From NCBI GenBank assembly GCA_004535795.1, contig SPIA01000001.1, forward strand, positions 609,126 to 673,125: a DNA stretch of 64,000 nt. The letters run 5' to 3'. The first letter of the stretch is position 1. Every line of letters starts with the position of its first letter. The position numbers and the translations under genes were made by a program. The notes under the pieces are model-generated. The model ran no database searches, was not told the origin of the DNA, and was given only the letters and a program-made list of their open reading frames with translations. The DNA is from Gammaproteobacteria bacterium LSUCC0057 (GTDB taxonomy: Bacteria; Pseudomonadota; Gammaproteobacteria; Pseudomonadales; Porticoccaceae). Below, in pieces: positions 10,706-22,464 of this stretch.

Positions 10706-11049
10706 AGGCTACTGCTCCTTAAAATGGGTTGTGTGAATGTGGGTGGCAACGCTGCCGAATTGACGCGACAGTCTCTGCAAGCGCTACAATTATACGGTAA
10801 GCGCCGCCTCGAGAGAAGTTAAACCGTTGCGCCATTAGTCGAACATTTTGTTGATAATTTGGTTTATATATTTTCTTTAAATAACTGAATAAAAACAAAT
10901 TTATTTTTAATCTATTCGCCGCCCAACAGCCATTTTGGCCGTTTATAGCGGCTATGCTGGCACTCGCTTAATTAGACCCGAAGCGCTGGGCGAGTATAAT
11001 GCGCGGCGCACACGGCAGTGGCCGGTGCACTCTACCCAGTGAGGTTGCT
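10706..11049. other. Intergenic control region between acnB and miaE
   Basis: 344 bases without a gene. It contains a markedly AT-rich block (about 10838-10915) unlike the surrounding GC-rich sequence, which may be an upstream activating element or a nucleoid-protein site. A TATAAT on the - strand (10789-10794) is the likely acnB -10 box, with a weak TTCTCT -35 at 10812-10817. The miaE promoter is listed separately. No RNA gene recognised. Confidence 0.5.
10972..11000 (+). promoter_or_regulatory. Putative miaE promoter
   Basis: TTAGAC (10972-10977), a 17-base spacer and a consensus TATAAT (10995-11000) lie 49 bases upstream of the miaE start. Confidence 0.6.
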
Positions 11050-11664
11050 ATGCTCAGCGAAATCCACCAATTCCTCCCTTGCGCGACCCCCGAGCAGTGG
11101 CTTGACGACGCTTTAGCGCACCCCGATATTTTGTTGATCGACCACGCCAATTGCGAAAAAAAAGCGGCCAGCACGGCGATGAATTTGATCTATCGCTATA
11201 CCGATGACTTTGATCTGCTCAATAAGATGTCGCGCTTGGCGCGTGAAGAGCTGCGCCACTTTGAACAGGTGTTGGCGCTGATGAAACAGCGCGGCATTGA
11301 CTACCGCCATGTCGAGGCGGCGCGTTACGCCGCCGGTTTGCGCGCTGCGGTGCGCAACAACTCGTCTGTGGGCGGCCGCGAGCAGTTGGTCGATATCTTG
11401 GTGGTGGGGGCGTTTATTGAGGCGCGCTCTTGCGAGCGGTTTGCCGCGCTGGCACCGCGTGTCGATGCTCAGTTGGGCGACTTTTATCGCTCGTTATTAA
11501 AGTCTGAGAGCCGCCACTACAAAGATTATCTGACCTTGGCGAGCCGCTATGCCGAGCCGCAACAGTTGGCTGAGCGCATTGCGCTGTTCCGCCAGCTCGA
11601 AGGCGAGCTGATTGTGGCGCCAGACCAGCAGTTTCGTTTCCACTCTGGCCCACTGGCCGCTTAG
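11050..11664 (+). CDS. miaE: tRNA-(ms2io6A)-hydroxylase MiaE
   Basis: A 204-residue non-haem diiron monooxygenase that hydroxylates the isopentenyl side chain of ms2i6A37 in tRNA. The ferritin-like four-helix fold carries the expected carboxylate and histidine ligands in the EELRHFE, EARSCERF and SESRHYKDY motifs. The ATG at 11050 is chosen over an in-frame start 51 bases upstream because GAGG (11041-11044) sits just ahead of it and the protein then begins where the family usually begins. Single-gene transcript closed by a terminator. Confidence 0.93.
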   Translation: MLSEIHQFLPCATPEQWLDDALAHPDILLIDHANCEKKAASTAMNLIYRYTDDFDLLNKMSRLAREELRHFEQVLALMKQRGIDYRHVEAARYAAGLRAAVRNNSSVGGREQLVDILVVGAFIEARSCERFAALAPRVDAQLGDFYRSLLKSESRHYKDYLTLASRYAEPQQLAERIALFRQLEGELIVAPDQQFRFHSGPLAA

Positions 11665-11678
11665 CAGCCAGTGGCAGG

Positions 11679-11713
11679 CATAAAAAAACCGGCACTTGGC
11701 CGGTTTTTTTATG
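11679..11713. terminator. Bidirectional intrinsic terminator
   Basis: CATAAAAAAACCGGC, a 5-base loop and the reverse complement form a symmetric terminator between the convergent genes miaE (+) and gltA (-). Confidence 0.9.
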
Positions 11714-11722
11714 CCCCAGTGC

Positions 11723-13009
11723 TTAGCGCTGGTTGACTGGCGTGTAGTCGCGCTGGGCGGCGCCAGTGTAGAGCTGGCGTGGGCGACCGATGCGGTAGGG
11801 GTTGCTGATCATCTCGTTCCAGTGAGAGATCCAGCCGACGGTGCGGCCGGTGGCAAAGATCACGGTGAACATCTCGACCGGGATGCCGAGCGCTTTGAGA
11901 ATGATGCCAGAGTAGAAGTCGACATTGGGGTAGAGATTTTTGCTGACAAAGTACTCATCTTCCAGCGCGATGCGCTCGAGCTTCTTGGCCAGGCGGAACA
12001 GCGGATCGTTCTCAAGGCCGAGCACTTCTAGCACTTCATCGCAGGTTTGGCGCATCACAGTGGCGCGCGGGTCGTAGTTTTTGTAGACGCGGTGACCAAA
12101 GCCCATCAGTCGGAATGGGTCGTTTTTGTCTTTGGCGCGGGCGACAAATTCGGCGCAGCGGTCCTCGTGGCCGATTTCGGCCAGCATAGTCAGCACTGCC
12201 TCGTTGGCGCCGCCGTGTGCCGGCCCCCACAGCGCGGCGATACCGGCGGCAATACAGGCAAACGGGTTGGCGCCGGAAGAGCCGGCCAGGCGCACCGTCG
12301 AGGTCGATGCGTTTTGCTCGTGGTCGGCGTGCAGCAGGAAGATGCGATCCATTGCCTTGGCCAGCGCCGGGTGAACTTCATACTCTTCGCACGGGGTAGC
12401 GAACATCATGCGCAGGAAGTTTTCCGAGTAGCCGAGGCTGTTGTCGGGGTAGATGAACGGCTGGCCGACAAAATGTTTATGGCACATAGCGGCCAGCGTC
12501 GGCATTTTCGCAATCAAACGATGGGCCGAGATGGTGCGGTGCTCTTGATTGGTGATGTCCAGAGAGTCGTGGTAGAACGAGGACATAGCACCCACCGCGC
12601 CACACAGCATCGCCATTGGATGGGCGTCGTAGCGGAAGCCGCTAAAGAAGCTCTCCATCGAGCGCGACACCATGGTGTGGCGGCGGATAATATTCTCGAA
12701 TTTGATCTTTTCAGCAGCCGAGGGCAGGTGACCTTCGAGCAGCAGATAACAGGTTTCAATGTAATCGGAGTGCTCGGCGAGCTGTTCAATCGGATAGCCG
12801 CGGTGCAGTAGTACCCCTTTATCGCCATCGATGTATGTAATTTCTGACTGACAAGAAGAGGTGGCGGCAAAACCGGGGTCATAGGTAAAGTAGCCGTGGC
12901 TGCCGAGTGAGCCGACATCGACGACCGGATGCCCGATGGTCGGGGTGTAAATTGGCAGCTCGATCGGGGCATGCCCGTCGATAGTGAGGGTGGCTTTGCG
13001 GTCTGTCAT
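11723..13009 (-). CDS. gltA: Citrate synthase (type II hexameric class)
   Basis: A 428-residue enzyme condensing oxaloacetate and acetyl-CoA to citrate. The N-terminal beta-rich extension (residues 1-50) and the motifs [15 protein letters not shown] and FGHRVYK mark the NADH-sensitive proteobacterial form. The catalytic residues are expected at H265, H306 and D363, one more than in E. coli. A GAGGA site precedes the ATG. It is transcribed away from the sdh-suc operon, with a near-consensus promoter in the shared region. Confidence 0.98.
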   Translation of the reverse strand: MTDRKATLTIDGHAPIELPIYTPTIGHPVVDVGSLGSHGYFTYDPGFAATSSCQSEITYIDGDKGVLLHRGYPIEQLAEHSDYIETCYLLLEGHLPSAAEKIKFENIIRRHTMVSRSMESFFSGFRYDAHPMAMLCGAVGAMSSFYHDSLDITNQEHRTISAHRLIAKMPTLAAMCHKHFVGQPFIYPDNSLGYSENFLRMMFATPCEEYEVHPALAKAMDRIFLLHADHEQNASTSTVRLAGSSGANPFACIAAGIAALWGPAHGGANEAVLTMLAEIGHEDRCAEFVARAKDKNDPFRLMGFGHRVYKNYDPRATVMRQTCDEVLEVLGLENDPLFRLAKKLERIALEDEYFVSKNLYPNVDFYSGIILKALGIPVEMFTVIFATGRTVGWISHWNEMISNPYRIGRPRQLYTGAAQRDYTPVNQR

Positions 13010-13057
13010 AGTGGGTCCTCGGGATCTGTTTGCCGAACTCGGAAATTTCGACTGGCA

Positions 13058-13085
13058 ACTATAGGCTCTCGCGCCGATATGTCAA
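13058..13085 (-). promoter_or_regulatory. gltA promoter
   Basis: On the - strand TTGACA (13080-13085), a 16-base spacer and TATAGT (13058-13063) form a near-consensus sigma-70 promoter about 50 bases from the start codon. Confidence 0.75.
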
Positions 13086-13344
13086 CTTGCGCCTTGCTTA
13101 CCTTGGTCGTATTGCCGCTGGCATTGCGGCGGTCAATGGCGCTGATAGCAACAGTTTATGGCTCAACCAAAGGGGACGGACTGCCACCGCGCGGGGGTTC
13201 CGGCGATGGCCGCTATTCAGTGGCTGAATGGCTGGTTTTGATCGCTTGTCAGCCTTTTTTGGCTCGCTGTGGCGGTGTCTGCGCAGCGCTTTGGGGTAGC
13301 GACTAAGGTCGAGGACATTTTGTCGTCAAATAGACAAAGTGACA
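13086..13344. other. Intergenic segment between the gltA and sdhC promoters
   Basis: About 260 bases without a convincing gene. A GGCTG...CAGCC pairing (13230-13254) followed by six T (13255-13260) looks like a weak terminator, but no start for a small RNA could be placed. The open frames across it have no ribosome site and are not considered genes. Binding sites for global TCA regulators could lie here; none was recognised. Confidence 0.35.
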
Positions 13345-13373
13345 TTGTATTGGCACGGTGCTGCCCCTATAAT
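13345..13373 (+). promoter_or_regulatory. sdhC promoter
   Basis: TTGTAT (13345-13350), a 17-base spacer and consensus TATAAT (13368-13373) lie about 90 bases ahead of the sdhC GTG, giving a leader of about 85 bases for the sdh-suc transcript. Confidence 0.65.
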
Positions 13374-13464
13374 TTCCCCGCCGTTTTGGGGTGGCCGTGT
13401 GCAACGCTGTCACCACAACTTAAATTGTCGCCTTGCGGCGGCCCGCTCATAAGGTGTGCTCAAC

Positions 13465-13845
13465 GTGAAACAGAATAGACCTGTTAACCTTGATATCGGC
13501 ACCATTAAACTGCCGATTACCTCCTATGTCTCGATACTCCACCGAGTATCAGGCGTCATCCTCTTTGCTGCTGTAGCGCTCTTCCTTTTGGCTCTCGATG
13601 CCAGCTTGGCTTCTGCGGAGTCGTTTGCAGCGCTTAAATCCACTCTCGCCAGCCCGGTCTGGCAGTTCGTGATCTGGGCGTCGCTCTCTGCGCTTGGTTA
13701 CCACCTGGTGCTCGGTCTGCGCCATTTGGTGATGGATTTTGGTGTCGGTGAAACTTTAGAGGGTGGCCTTGTCTCGGCCAAAATTGCCGCGGTTATCGCC
13801 GTGGTTGTCATCGCAGCTATCGCAGGGTGGGTCTTCGCATGGTAA
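13465..13845 (+). CDS. sdhC: Succinate dehydrogenase cytochrome b556 subunit
   Basis: A 126-residue membrane anchor of complex II that helps bind haem b and ubiquinone. NRPVNLDI and SILHRVSG are family signatures, and three transmembrane helices can be seen. The GTG at 13465 gives the usual MKQNRPVNL beginning and lies 10 bases after AAGG; the GTG at 13456 is too close to that site. First gene of the sdhCDAB-sucAB-lpdA-sucCD series. Its stop overlaps the sdhD start by 7 bases. Confidence 0.95.
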   Translation: MKQNRPVNLDIGTIKLPITSYVSILHRVSGVILFAAVALFLLALDASLASAESFAALKSTLASPVWQFVIWASLSALGYHLVLGLRHLVMDFGVGETLEGGLVSAKIAAVIAVVVIAAIAGWVFAW

Positions 13846-14204
13846 CTTCCGTCACAAGTTTTGGCCGCAGCGGGCTCTCTGATTGGCTGCTACAGCGCAT
13901 CACTGCAACAATTATGACCGCCTACCTAATTTTTATTGTTGCTTATTTCGGCTTTAACGACGTTGACTACGCCAGCTGGAAGGCGCTCAACGCCGGCTTG
14001 CCGATGAAGATGTTCAGCTTGTTGACGGTGCTGTCGATCGCCATCCACTCGTGGATTGGTATGTGGGGTGTGCTCACCGACTACGTCACGGTGCGTTTGA
14101 TGGGTGCCAAAGCCACTGCGCTGCGGATGGTGTTTCAGCTGGGTGTGATCGCGGTGAGCTTGCTCTACGTGGTCTGGGCCATTGATGTTCTCTGGGGAAT
14201 TTAA
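13839..14204 (+). CDS. sdhD: Succinate dehydrogenase hydrophobic membrane anchor
   Basis: A 121-residue second anchor of complex II with three transmembrane helices. SDWLLQRITA near residues 12-21 and H-S-W-I-G in the second helix (the haem-ligand region) are characteristic. The ATG overlaps the end of sdhC, giving translational coupling, and sdhA follows after 3 bases. Confidence 0.94.
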   Translation: MVTSVTSFGRSGLSDWLLQRITATIMTAYLIFIVAYFGFNDVDYASWKALNAGLPMKMFSLLTVLSIAIHSWIGMWGVLTDYVTVRLMGAKATALRMVFQLGVIAVSLLYVVWAIDVLWGI

Positions 14205-14207
14205 GCT

Positions 14208-15980
14208 ATGACTAATATCCGAACAATGAGTTTTGATGGAGTAATTGTCGGTGGCGGCGGCGCCGGTATGCGCGCGGCACTGCAGCTGGCGCAGTCTGGC
14301 TACAAGACAGCGGTGATCACCAAGGTGTTCCCGACCCGCTCTCACACAGTGTCTGCCCAGGGCGGCATCACCTGTGCGATCGCCTCTGACGATCCACAGG
14401 ACCAGTGGCAGTGGCATATGTATGACACCGTCAAGGGTTCAGATTATATCGGCGACCAAGACGCCATCGAATACATGTGTTCAGTGGGTCCCGAGGCGAT
14501 CTTTGAGCTCGACCATATGGGTCTGCCGTTCTCGCGCACCGAAGAGGGGCGCATCTACCAGCGGCCATTTGGCGGTCAATCTAAGGCGTTTGGTGAAGGC
14601 GGCCAAGCAGCTCGCACCTGCGCCGCTGCCGATCGCACCGGTCACGCGCTGCTGCACACCCTCTATCAGGGCAACCTGAAAAATAAGACTGTGTTCCTCA
14701 ACGAGTGGTACGCAGTCGATATCGTTAAAAATGCCGACGGCGCCGTGGTCGGCGTGATCGCGCTGGATATCGAGACCGGCGAGACTGTCTATGTCAAATC
14801 CAAGGCGACAGTATTTGCCACCGGTGGTGCAGGGCGTATCTACGCTTCGACGACTAACGCCCACATCAACACCGGCGACGGTATTGGTATGGCGCTGCGC
14901 GCCGGCTTCCCGGTACAAGATATCGAAATGTGGCAGTTCCACCCTACCGGTATTGCCGGTGCTGGCACCCTGGTTACCGAGGGCTGCCGAGGTGAGGGCG
15001 GCTATCTGATCAATAAGGATGGCGAGCGCTTCATGGAGCGCTATGCGCCCAACGCCAAAGATCTGGCTGGCCGCGATGTGGTGGCGCGTTCTATGGTGCT
15101 GGAGATTCTCGAGGGCCGCGGCTGTGGCGAGAATGGCGACCACGTCTTCCTCAAGCTCGACCACCTCGGTGAAGAGGTGCTGGAAAGCCGCCTGCCAGGC
15201 ATCTGTGAGCTGTCGCGCACTTTTGCCCACGCCGACCCCGTGAAAGAGCCGATTCCGGTAGTGCCAACCTGTCACTACATGATGGGCGGTATCCCGACCA
15301 ATGTGAACGGCCAAGCGCTGACCGTTGACAGCGACGGCAACGACCAGATTATCCCCGGGCTCTACGCTTGTGGTGAAGTGGCCTGTGTGTCGGTGCACGG
15401 CGCCAACCGTCTGGGCGGCAACTCGCTGCTCGACTTGGTGGTGTTTGGGCGCGCTTCCGGCCTGTTTATCGAGAAGACTCTGCGCGAGGGTGTCAGTCTG
15501 CGCGACGCCAGCGAGTCAGATATCGAAGCAGCGATGGTTGGCCTCAACCGCATCAACAACTCTAACAGCGGTGAAAAAGCCGGGGTGTTGCGTGCCGAGT
15601 TGCAGCAGATCATGCAGAACTACTTCGGCGTATTCCGTCGCGGTGACTACATGCAAGAGGGCATCAAAAAGTTACAAGCACTGCGTCCGCGCATCGAAAA
15701 CGTATTTGTTGAAGATAAGAGCAACGCCTTCAACACAGCACGCATTGAAGCGCTGGAGCTGCAGAACCTGCTCGAAGTAGCTGAGGCGACGGCCATTGCC
15801 GCAGAGCAGCGCAAAGAGAGCCGCGGCGCTCACGCTCGCGAAGATTTCCAAGAGCGCGACGACGAAAACTGGCTCTGCCACTCCATGTACTACCCCGCGG
15901 ACAAGTCTGTGGGCAAACGTTCGGTTAACTTCACCCCGAAAACTCGCGAAGCTTTCCCGCCGAAAGCGCGCTCTTACTAA
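14208..15980 (+). CDS. sdhA: Succinate dehydrogenase flavoprotein subunit
   Basis: A 590-residue catalytic subunit that oxidises succinate to fumarate. [10 protein letters not shown] binds FAD, H46 in [10 protein letters not shown] is the residue that carries the covalent flavin, and [14 protein letters not shown] is the C-terminal FAD/substrate motif. Length is normal. It works with SdhB on the cytoplasmic side of the anchor pair. Confidence 0.98.
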   Translation: MTNIRTMSFDGVIVGGGGAGMRAALQLAQSGYKTAVITKVFPTRSHTVSAQGGITCAIASDDPQDQWQWHMYDTVKGSDYIGDQDAIEYMCSVGPEAIFELDHMGLPFSRTEEGRIYQRPFGGQSKAFGEGGQAARTCAAADRTGHALLHTLYQGNLKNKTVFLNEWYAVDIVKNADGAVVGVIALDIETGETVYVKSKATVFATGGAGRIYASTTNAHINTGDGIGMALRAGFPVQDIEMWQFHPTGIAGAGTLVTEGCRGEGGYLINKDGERFMERYAPNAKDLAGRDVVARSMVLEILEGRGCGENGDHVFLKLDHLGEEVLESRLPGICELSRTFAHADPVKEPIPVVPTCHYMMGGIPTNVNGQALTVDSDGNDQIIPGLYACGEVACVSVHGANRLGGNSLLDLVVFGRASGLFIEKTLREGVSLRDASESDIEAAMVGLNRINNSNSGEKAGVLRAELQQIMQNYFGVFRRGDYMQEGIKKLQALRPRIENVFVEDKSNAFNTARIEALELQNLLEVAEATAIAAEQRKESRGAHAREDFQERDDENWLCHSMYYPADKSVGKRSVNFTPKTREAFPPKARSY

Positions 15981-15992
15981 GGAGACGTTGTT

Positions 15993-16697
15993 ATGTTGAC
16001 TGTCAGTGTCTATCGCTACAACCCAGAAACCGACCAAGAGCCGTACATGCAAGACTATCAGGTCGACACCAAGGGCAAAGATGTCATGGTGCTCGACGTA
16101 CTGGAGATGCTCAAGGCGCAAGACAGCTCGCTGGTTTACCGACGCTCTTGCCGCGAGGGTGTGTGCGGTTCGGACGGTATGAATATCGCCGGTAAGAACG
16201 GTCTGGCCTGTATTACGCCGCTCTCTGAGGTGGTAAAAAACAACAAGCTAGTGATCCGCCCGCTGCCTGGGCTGCCGGTAATTCGCGACCTGGTGATCGA
16301 CATGAGCCAGTTCTACGCGCAGTACGAGAAGATCAAGCCCTATTTGATCAACGACACCCCGGCGCCGGCGATTGAGCGGCTGCAGAGCCCTGAAGAGCGC
16401 GCCAAGCTGGACGGTCTCTACGAGTGTATTCTGTGCGCCTGCTGTTCGACTGCCTGCCCGTCATTCTGGTGGAATCCGGACAAGTTTATCGGTCCATCAG
16501 GGCTGCTGCAGGCTTACCGGTTCTTGGCCGACAGCCGCGACACCGCTACCGAGCAGCGTCTGGCTGAGCTCGATGATCCGTTCAGCGTATTCCGCTGCCA
16601 CGGCATCATGAACTGTGTGCAGGTCTGCCCGAAAGGGCTCAACCCCACGCGCGCCATCGGCCATATACGCAACATGTTGTTGCGCAGTGCTGCCTGA
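15993..16697 (+). CDS. sdhB: Succinate dehydrogenase iron-sulfur subunit
   Basis: A 234-residue electron-transfer subunit of complex II. The [2Fe-2S] centre is bound by C53, C58, D61 and C73. The [4Fe-4S] and [3Fe-4S] centres are bound by C145, C148, C151, C155, C202, C208 and C212. The Asp as third ligand of the first centre is the usual proteobacterial variant. AAGGAG precedes the ATG. Confidence 0.98.
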   Translation: MLTVSVYRYNPETDQEPYMQDYQVDTKGKDVMVLDVLEMLKAQDSSLVYRRSCREGVCGSDGMNIAGKNGLACITPLSEVVKNNKLVIRPLPGLPVIRDLVIDMSQFYAQYEKIKPYLINDTPAPAIERLQSPEERAKLDGLYECILCACCSTACPSFWWNPDKFIGPSGLLQAYRFLADSRDTATEQRLAELDDPFSVFRCHGIMNCVQVCPKGLNPTRAIGHIRNMLLRSAA

Positions 16698-16710
16698 CGG
16701 TGACTTTTAG

Positions 16711-16749
16711 CGTCCGCTGACACAGTGTCATCGGACGTTTTGCTTTTTC
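16711..16749 (+). terminator. Hairpin with T-rich tail between sdhB and sucA
   Basis: CGTCCG and TGACAC pair with GTGTCA and CGGACG (16712-16738), with one mismatch and a very small loop, followed by TTTTGCTTTTT. It may be a partial terminator that lowers suc expression relative to sdh, or a processing/stability hairpin. Confidence 0.55.
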
Positions 16750-16789
16750 CGGCCAAAGTGAATTGGCCCATTGTAGAGGACAGCACCCG

Positions 16790-19630
16790 ATGCCTGAGGG
16801 CGCGCTAGAGCATTTTCTCCGCTCTTCCCATTTTTCGGGTGGCAACGCCGCCTATGTAGAAGATCTCTACGATCTCTATCTGCACGACCCCGCCACTGTC
16901 AGCCCTGAGTGGCGGTCATTTTTTGACTCGCTGCCGCGCGTCGATGGCAATATCTCCCCCGATGTTTCTCACGCCACGGTGGTCAAGCATTTTGAACTGC
17001 TCGGTCGCCGTCAGGCGCGCCCGATCCCGGCACCGGGTTCTGGTGGCATTAACAACGAGCACGAGCGCAAACAGGTAAAGGTGGTGCAGCTGATCAGCTC
17101 CTACCGCTTCCGCGGCCATCAGCAGGCCAAACTCGATCCGCTCGGTTTAATGGTGCGCGATCAGGTGCCCGACCTGCAGTTGGCCTTTCACGGGCTCAAC
17201 GAGGCCGATCTCGATACCACCTTCCAGGCCGGCCCGCTCTATCTGGGCAAGCCCGAGGCGACACTGCGCGAGATCGTCGATGCCCTAGAGGCGACTTACT
17301 GCGGCAACATCGGCGCCGAGTTTATGCACATTACCTCCTTTGAGGAGAAGCAGTGGCTGGCCCAGCGCTTTGAGAGTGTGCGCTGTCAGCCCAGCTACGA
17401 GGGCGATGCCCGCGTCGACGTGCTACGCCGGTTGACTGCCGCAGAGGGGCTGGAAAAGCACCTCGATTCAAAATACCCCGGCACCAAGCGCTTCGGTCTC
17501 GAGGGGGGCGAGAGCCTTATTCCCATGCTCGACTGCTTGGTCTGGCGCGCAGGCGAATACGGTGCCAAAGAGGTGGTGATGGGGATGGCCCACCGCGGCC
17601 GACTCAATGTATTGGTCAATATCCTCGGCAAAAACCCCACTGAGCTATTCAGCGAGTTCGAAGGCAAGCGGTTGGTCAACACTTCGGGTGATGTTAAATA
17701 CCATCAGGGCTTCTCCTCCAATGTGATGACTCCCGGCGGCGAAGTGCATATGTCGCTCGGCTTCAACCCCTCGCACTTGGAGATCGCTTGCCCGGTAGTG
17801 ATCGGCTCTGGCCGTGCCCGCCAAGATCGCCGGGACGATCCGGTCGGCAACACAGTCGTGCCGATTTTGATGCACGGCGACGCCGCCTTTGCCGGCCAAG
17901 GTGTGGTCATGGAGACCTTCCAGATGTCGCAAACTCGCGCCTACCGCACCGGTGGCTCGGTACATATTGTCATCAACAACCAGGTCGGTTTTACCACCAA
18001 CCGTCAAGATGACGCCCGCTCAACCGAATACTGCACTGACATCGCTAAGATGGTTCAAGCGCCGATTTTGCATGTCAACGGCGACAACCCCGATGCGGTG
18101 ATGTTTGCCGCTATGCTGGCGATGGACTACCGCCATGAATTTGGCAAAGATATCGTCCTCGACTTAGTCTGCTACCGGCGCCGCGGTCACAACGAGACCG
18201 ACGAGCCTTCGGCCACCCAGCCGCTGATGTACGAGCGCATCAAAAAACACCCGACCACCCGCACACTGTATGCCGAAAAACTGGTTAAAGAGGGTGTTAT
18301 CGATCAGCAGAGCGCTGACGATATGGCAGCAGCTTATCGCGCTCAGCTTGATCGCGGTGAATTTGTGGTGCACAACCTGGTGCGCGAACCGGATACCTCG
18401 CTATTTGTCGACTGGGCTCCCTATCTGGGCCACGGCTGGCGCACCGAGGCACAGACCGGGCTGCCACTCACCGAGTTGAAAGAGATCGGTGCACAGCTGG
18501 CCCACGTGCCGGACGGCATTCAGGTGCAGCGCCAGGTCAGCAAGATTTACGACGACCGCCGCAAGATGGCGGGTGGCGCGATGCCGCTCAACTGGGGTAT
18601 GGCTGAGCTTTTGGCCTATGGTTCGCTGCTCAAAGCCGGCTACCCGGTGCGGCTCACCGGCCAAGATGTCGGCCGCGGTACGTTTTCACACCGTCACGCG
18701 GTGGTGCACAACCAGAAAGATGGCAGCGCCTATCTGCCGCTGGCGCACATTGCCGCCGAGCAGCCGAGCTTTGAAATTTACGACTCATTCCTCTCCGAAG
18801 AGGCGGTGTTAGCCTTTGAGTACGGCTACTCGACCACAGCACCTAAAGGGCTGGTGATCTGGGAGGCGCAGTTTGGCGACTTTGCCAACGGTGCCCAGGT
18901 GGTAATCGATCAGTTCATTACCAGCGGCGAGCACAAGTGGGGTCGTCTCTCCGGGCTGACCATGCTGCTGCCACACGGCTTTGAGGGGCAGGGCCCCGAG
19001 CACTCATCGGCGCGTTTAGAGCGCTTCTTGCAGCTCTGCGCCGAGCACAATATTCAGGTGGCAATACCGACCACTCCGGCGCAGATCTTCCATATTTTGC
19101 GTCGTCAGGCAATTCGCCCGATGCGCCGACCGCTGGTGATCATGAGTCCGAAGTGGATTCTGCGTCACAAGCTGGCTACCTCGTCGCTCGACGAGCTGGC
19201 CGACGGCCGTTTTGAGACCGTGCTCGATGAGCACCAGGTAGAGCCTGCCAAAGCTGTGCGTCTGCTGCTCTGTTCTGGCAAGGTCTACTACCACCTGCTG
19301 GAAGCGCGCCAAGAGCGCGAGATAGACGATATCGCTATTGTCCGCATTGAGCAGCTCTATCCATTCCCCGACCGTGAGCTGAAAGCGGTATTGGCAAAGT
19401 ACAGCCACCTGCGCGATGTGCGCTGGTGCCAAGAGGAGCCGATGAACCAAGGTGCCTGGTACTCCAGCCAGCACCACATGCGCAATGTGTTGCGTAAAAC
19501 TCATCCCGGTCTGGTGCTCGACTATGTCGGTCGCAAAGCGTCGGCGGCGCCGGCGGCGGGCTATATGTCGGTGCACTTGGAAGAGCAGCAAGCGTTTATC
19601 GATGCTGCTTTGGCGAGCACCGCAGAGTAG
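16790..19630 (+). CDS. sucA: 2-oxoglutarate dehydrogenase E1 component
   Basis: A 946-residue thiamine-diphosphate enzyme that decarboxylates 2-oxoglutarate and passes the succinyl group to the lipoyl domain of SucB. It shows the N-terminal E2-binding segment (YVEDLYDLYLHDP), the substrate/cofactor motif GMAHRGRLNVL, and the C-terminal transketolase-like half (GTFSHRHAV, GFEGQGPEHSSAR). The ATG at 16790 is chosen because GAGGA sits at 16776-16780. Confidence 0.98.
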   Translation: MPEGALEHFLRSSHFSGGNAAYVEDLYDLYLHDPATVSPEWRSFFDSLPRVDGNISPDVSHATVVKHFELLGRRQARPIPAPGSGGINNEHERKQVKVVQLISSYRFRGHQQAKLDPLGLMVRDQVPDLQLAFHGLNEADLDTTFQAGPLYLGKPEATLREIVDALEATYCGNIGAEFMHITSFEEKQWLAQRFESVRCQPSYEGDARVDVLRRLTAAEGLEKHLDSKYPGTKRFGLEGGESLIPMLDCLVWRAGEYGAKEVVMGMAHRGRLNVLVNILGKNPTELFSEFEGKRLVNTSGDVKYHQGFSSNVMTPGGEVHMSLGFNPSHLEIACPVVIGSGRARQDRRDDPVGNTVVPILMHGDAAFAGQGVVMETFQMSQTRAYRTGGSVHIVINNQVGFTTNRQDDARSTEYCTDIAKMVQAPILHVNGDNPDAVMFAAMLAMDYRHEFGKDIVLDLVCYRRRGHNETDEPSATQPLMYERIKKHPTTRTLYAEKLVKEGVIDQQSADDMAAAYRAQLDRGEFVVHNLVREPDTSLFVDWAPYLGHGWRTEAQTGLPLTELKEIGAQLAHVPDGIQVQRQVSKIYDDRRKMAGGAMPLNWGMAELLAYGSLLKAGYPVRLTGQDVGRGTFSHRHAVVHNQKDGSAYLPLAHIAAEQPSFEIYDSFLSEEAVLAFEYGYSTTAPKGLVIWEAQFGDFANGAQVVIDQFITSGEHKWGRLSGLTMLLPHGFEGQGPEHSSARLERFLQLCAEHNIQVAIPTTPAQIFHILRRQAIRPMRRPLVIMSPKWILRHKLATSSLDELADGRFETVLDEHQVEPAKAVRLLLCSGKVYYHLLEARQEREIDDIAIVRIEQLYPFPDRELKAVLAKYSHLRDVRWCQEEPMNQGAWYSSQHHMRNVLRKTHPGLVLDYVGRKASAAPAAGYMSVHLEEQQAFIDAALASTAE

Positions 19631-19685
19631 TCTGCAATCGTAGTCCCACCCAACGAATCACTGCCCAAGTAATAGGAAATTAGAC

Positions 19686-20900
19686 ATGGCAATTGAAATA
19701 AAGGCACCGACCTTCCCTGAGTCTGTACAAGAGGGCTCGCTGGCCACTTGGCACAAGCAACCCGGCGAAGCGGTGACTCGCGACGAACTACTGGTCGATA
19801 TTGAAACCGACAAGGTGGTCCTCGAGGTGGTCGCTCCCGCCGACGGTGTTTTGGCTGAAGTATTTGCCGCCGAAGGCGACACTGTGCAGAGCGGTCAACT
19901 GATCGCCAAACTGGAAGAGGGCGCAGTAGCGTCGGCGGCGCCACCCGCCGCAGCCGCTGCCGCCGACTCTGCTGAATCGGTTGGCGAGCCGCAAATTAAC
20001 CCGGCAGCCAAAAAGCTCGCACAAGAACGCGGTATTAATATTGCCGAGGTGACCGGCAGCGGCAAAGGTGGCCGTATCATCAAAGAAGATGTGCTCAACC
20101 ACCAAGCCGCCGCACCAGCGCCAGCGCCAGCGGCCGCGGCGGCCCCCGCAGCAGCCCCTGCCATGGCACTGCCCGCCGAGCTGGCAGCATCAGGTGAGCG
20201 TGTTGAAAAACGCGTGCCGATGACCCGTATGCGCAAACGCATCGCCGAGCGGCTGTTGGAGGTGACCCAGAATACCGCCTCGCTGACCACCTTCAATGAG
20301 GTCGACATGTCGGCGCTGATGGAGCTGCGCAAACAATTTAAAGAGCAGTTTGAAAAAACCCATAACGGCACCCGTCTCGGCTTTATGGGGCTGTTTGTCA
20401 AGGCGGCGGTAGAGGCATTAAAGCGCTATCCGTCGGTCAATGCCTCGATCGATGGCAACGATATCGTCTATCACGGTTATCAAGATGTCGGTGTCGCGGT
20501 CTCATCTGAGCGCGGCCTGGTGGTGCCGGTGCTGCGCAACGCCGAAAACATGAGCGTGGCCGACATCGAGCACGGTGTCTACCAGTACGCCATGAAAGCC
20601 CGCGAGGGCAAGCTCTCTATCGAAGAGATGAGCGGCGGCACCTTCACCATTACCAACGGCGGGGTGTTTGGCTCGCTGTTGTCGACGCCAATTATCAATC
20701 CGCCGCAGACCGCCATTTTGGGTATGCACAAAATTCAAGATCGCCCGGTCGCTATCAACGGCGAGGTAGTGATTCGCCCAATGATGTATCTGGCGCTCTC
20801 CTACGATCACCGCCTGATCGATGGCAAAGAAGCGGTACAGTTCTTGGTGGCGATCAAAGAGATGATCGAAAATCCAGCTAAGATTCTGTTGGAAATCTAA
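19686..20900 (+). CDS. sucB: Dihydrolipoyllysine succinyltransferase (E2 of OGDH)
   Basis: A 404-residue core of the 2-oxoglutarate dehydrogenase complex that moves the succinyl group to CoA. One lipoyl domain (residues 1-77, lipoylated K43 in ETDKVVLEV) is followed by an Ala/Pro linker, the E3-binding domain (about 104-137, [13 protein letters not shown]), a second Ala/Pro linker and the catalytic domain with H375 in YDHRLIDG. All parts are present. Confidence 0.98.
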   Translation: MAIEIKAPTFPESVQEGSLATWHKQPGEAVTRDELLVDIETDKVVLEVVAPADGVLAEVFAAEGDTVQSGQLIAKLEEGAVASAAPPAAAAAADSAESVGEPQINPAAKKLAQERGINIAEVTGSGKGGRIIKEDVLNHQAAAPAPAPAAAAAPAAAPAMALPAELAASGERVEKRVPMTRMRKRIAERLLEVTQNTASLTTFNEVDMSALMELRKQFKEQFEKTHNGTRLGFMGLFVKAAVEALKRYPSVNASIDGNDIVYHGYQDVGVAVSSERGLVVPVLRNAENMSVADIEHGVYQYAMKAREGKLSIEEMSGGTFTITNGGVFGSLLSTPIINPPQTAILGMHKIQDRPVAINGEVVIRPMMYLALSYDHRLIDGKEAVQFLVAIKEMIENPAKILLEI

Positions 20901-20925
20901 TCCTTGCGCCGCGCCAGTCAAATAG

Positions 20926-22392
<1,467 letters not shown>

Positions 22393-22464
22393 GCGGCTGC
22401 AGAGGGTTTTATCGCTGCGCCTACCGTGGCAGCTTATTTGTTCACTTGTTAACGGGAAGTCGAT

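Noticed and set aside
13010-13464. Small protein or small RNA gene between gltA and sdhC
   Set aside because: Open frames lack ribosome sites, and the only terminator-like hairpin is weak with no matching promoter.
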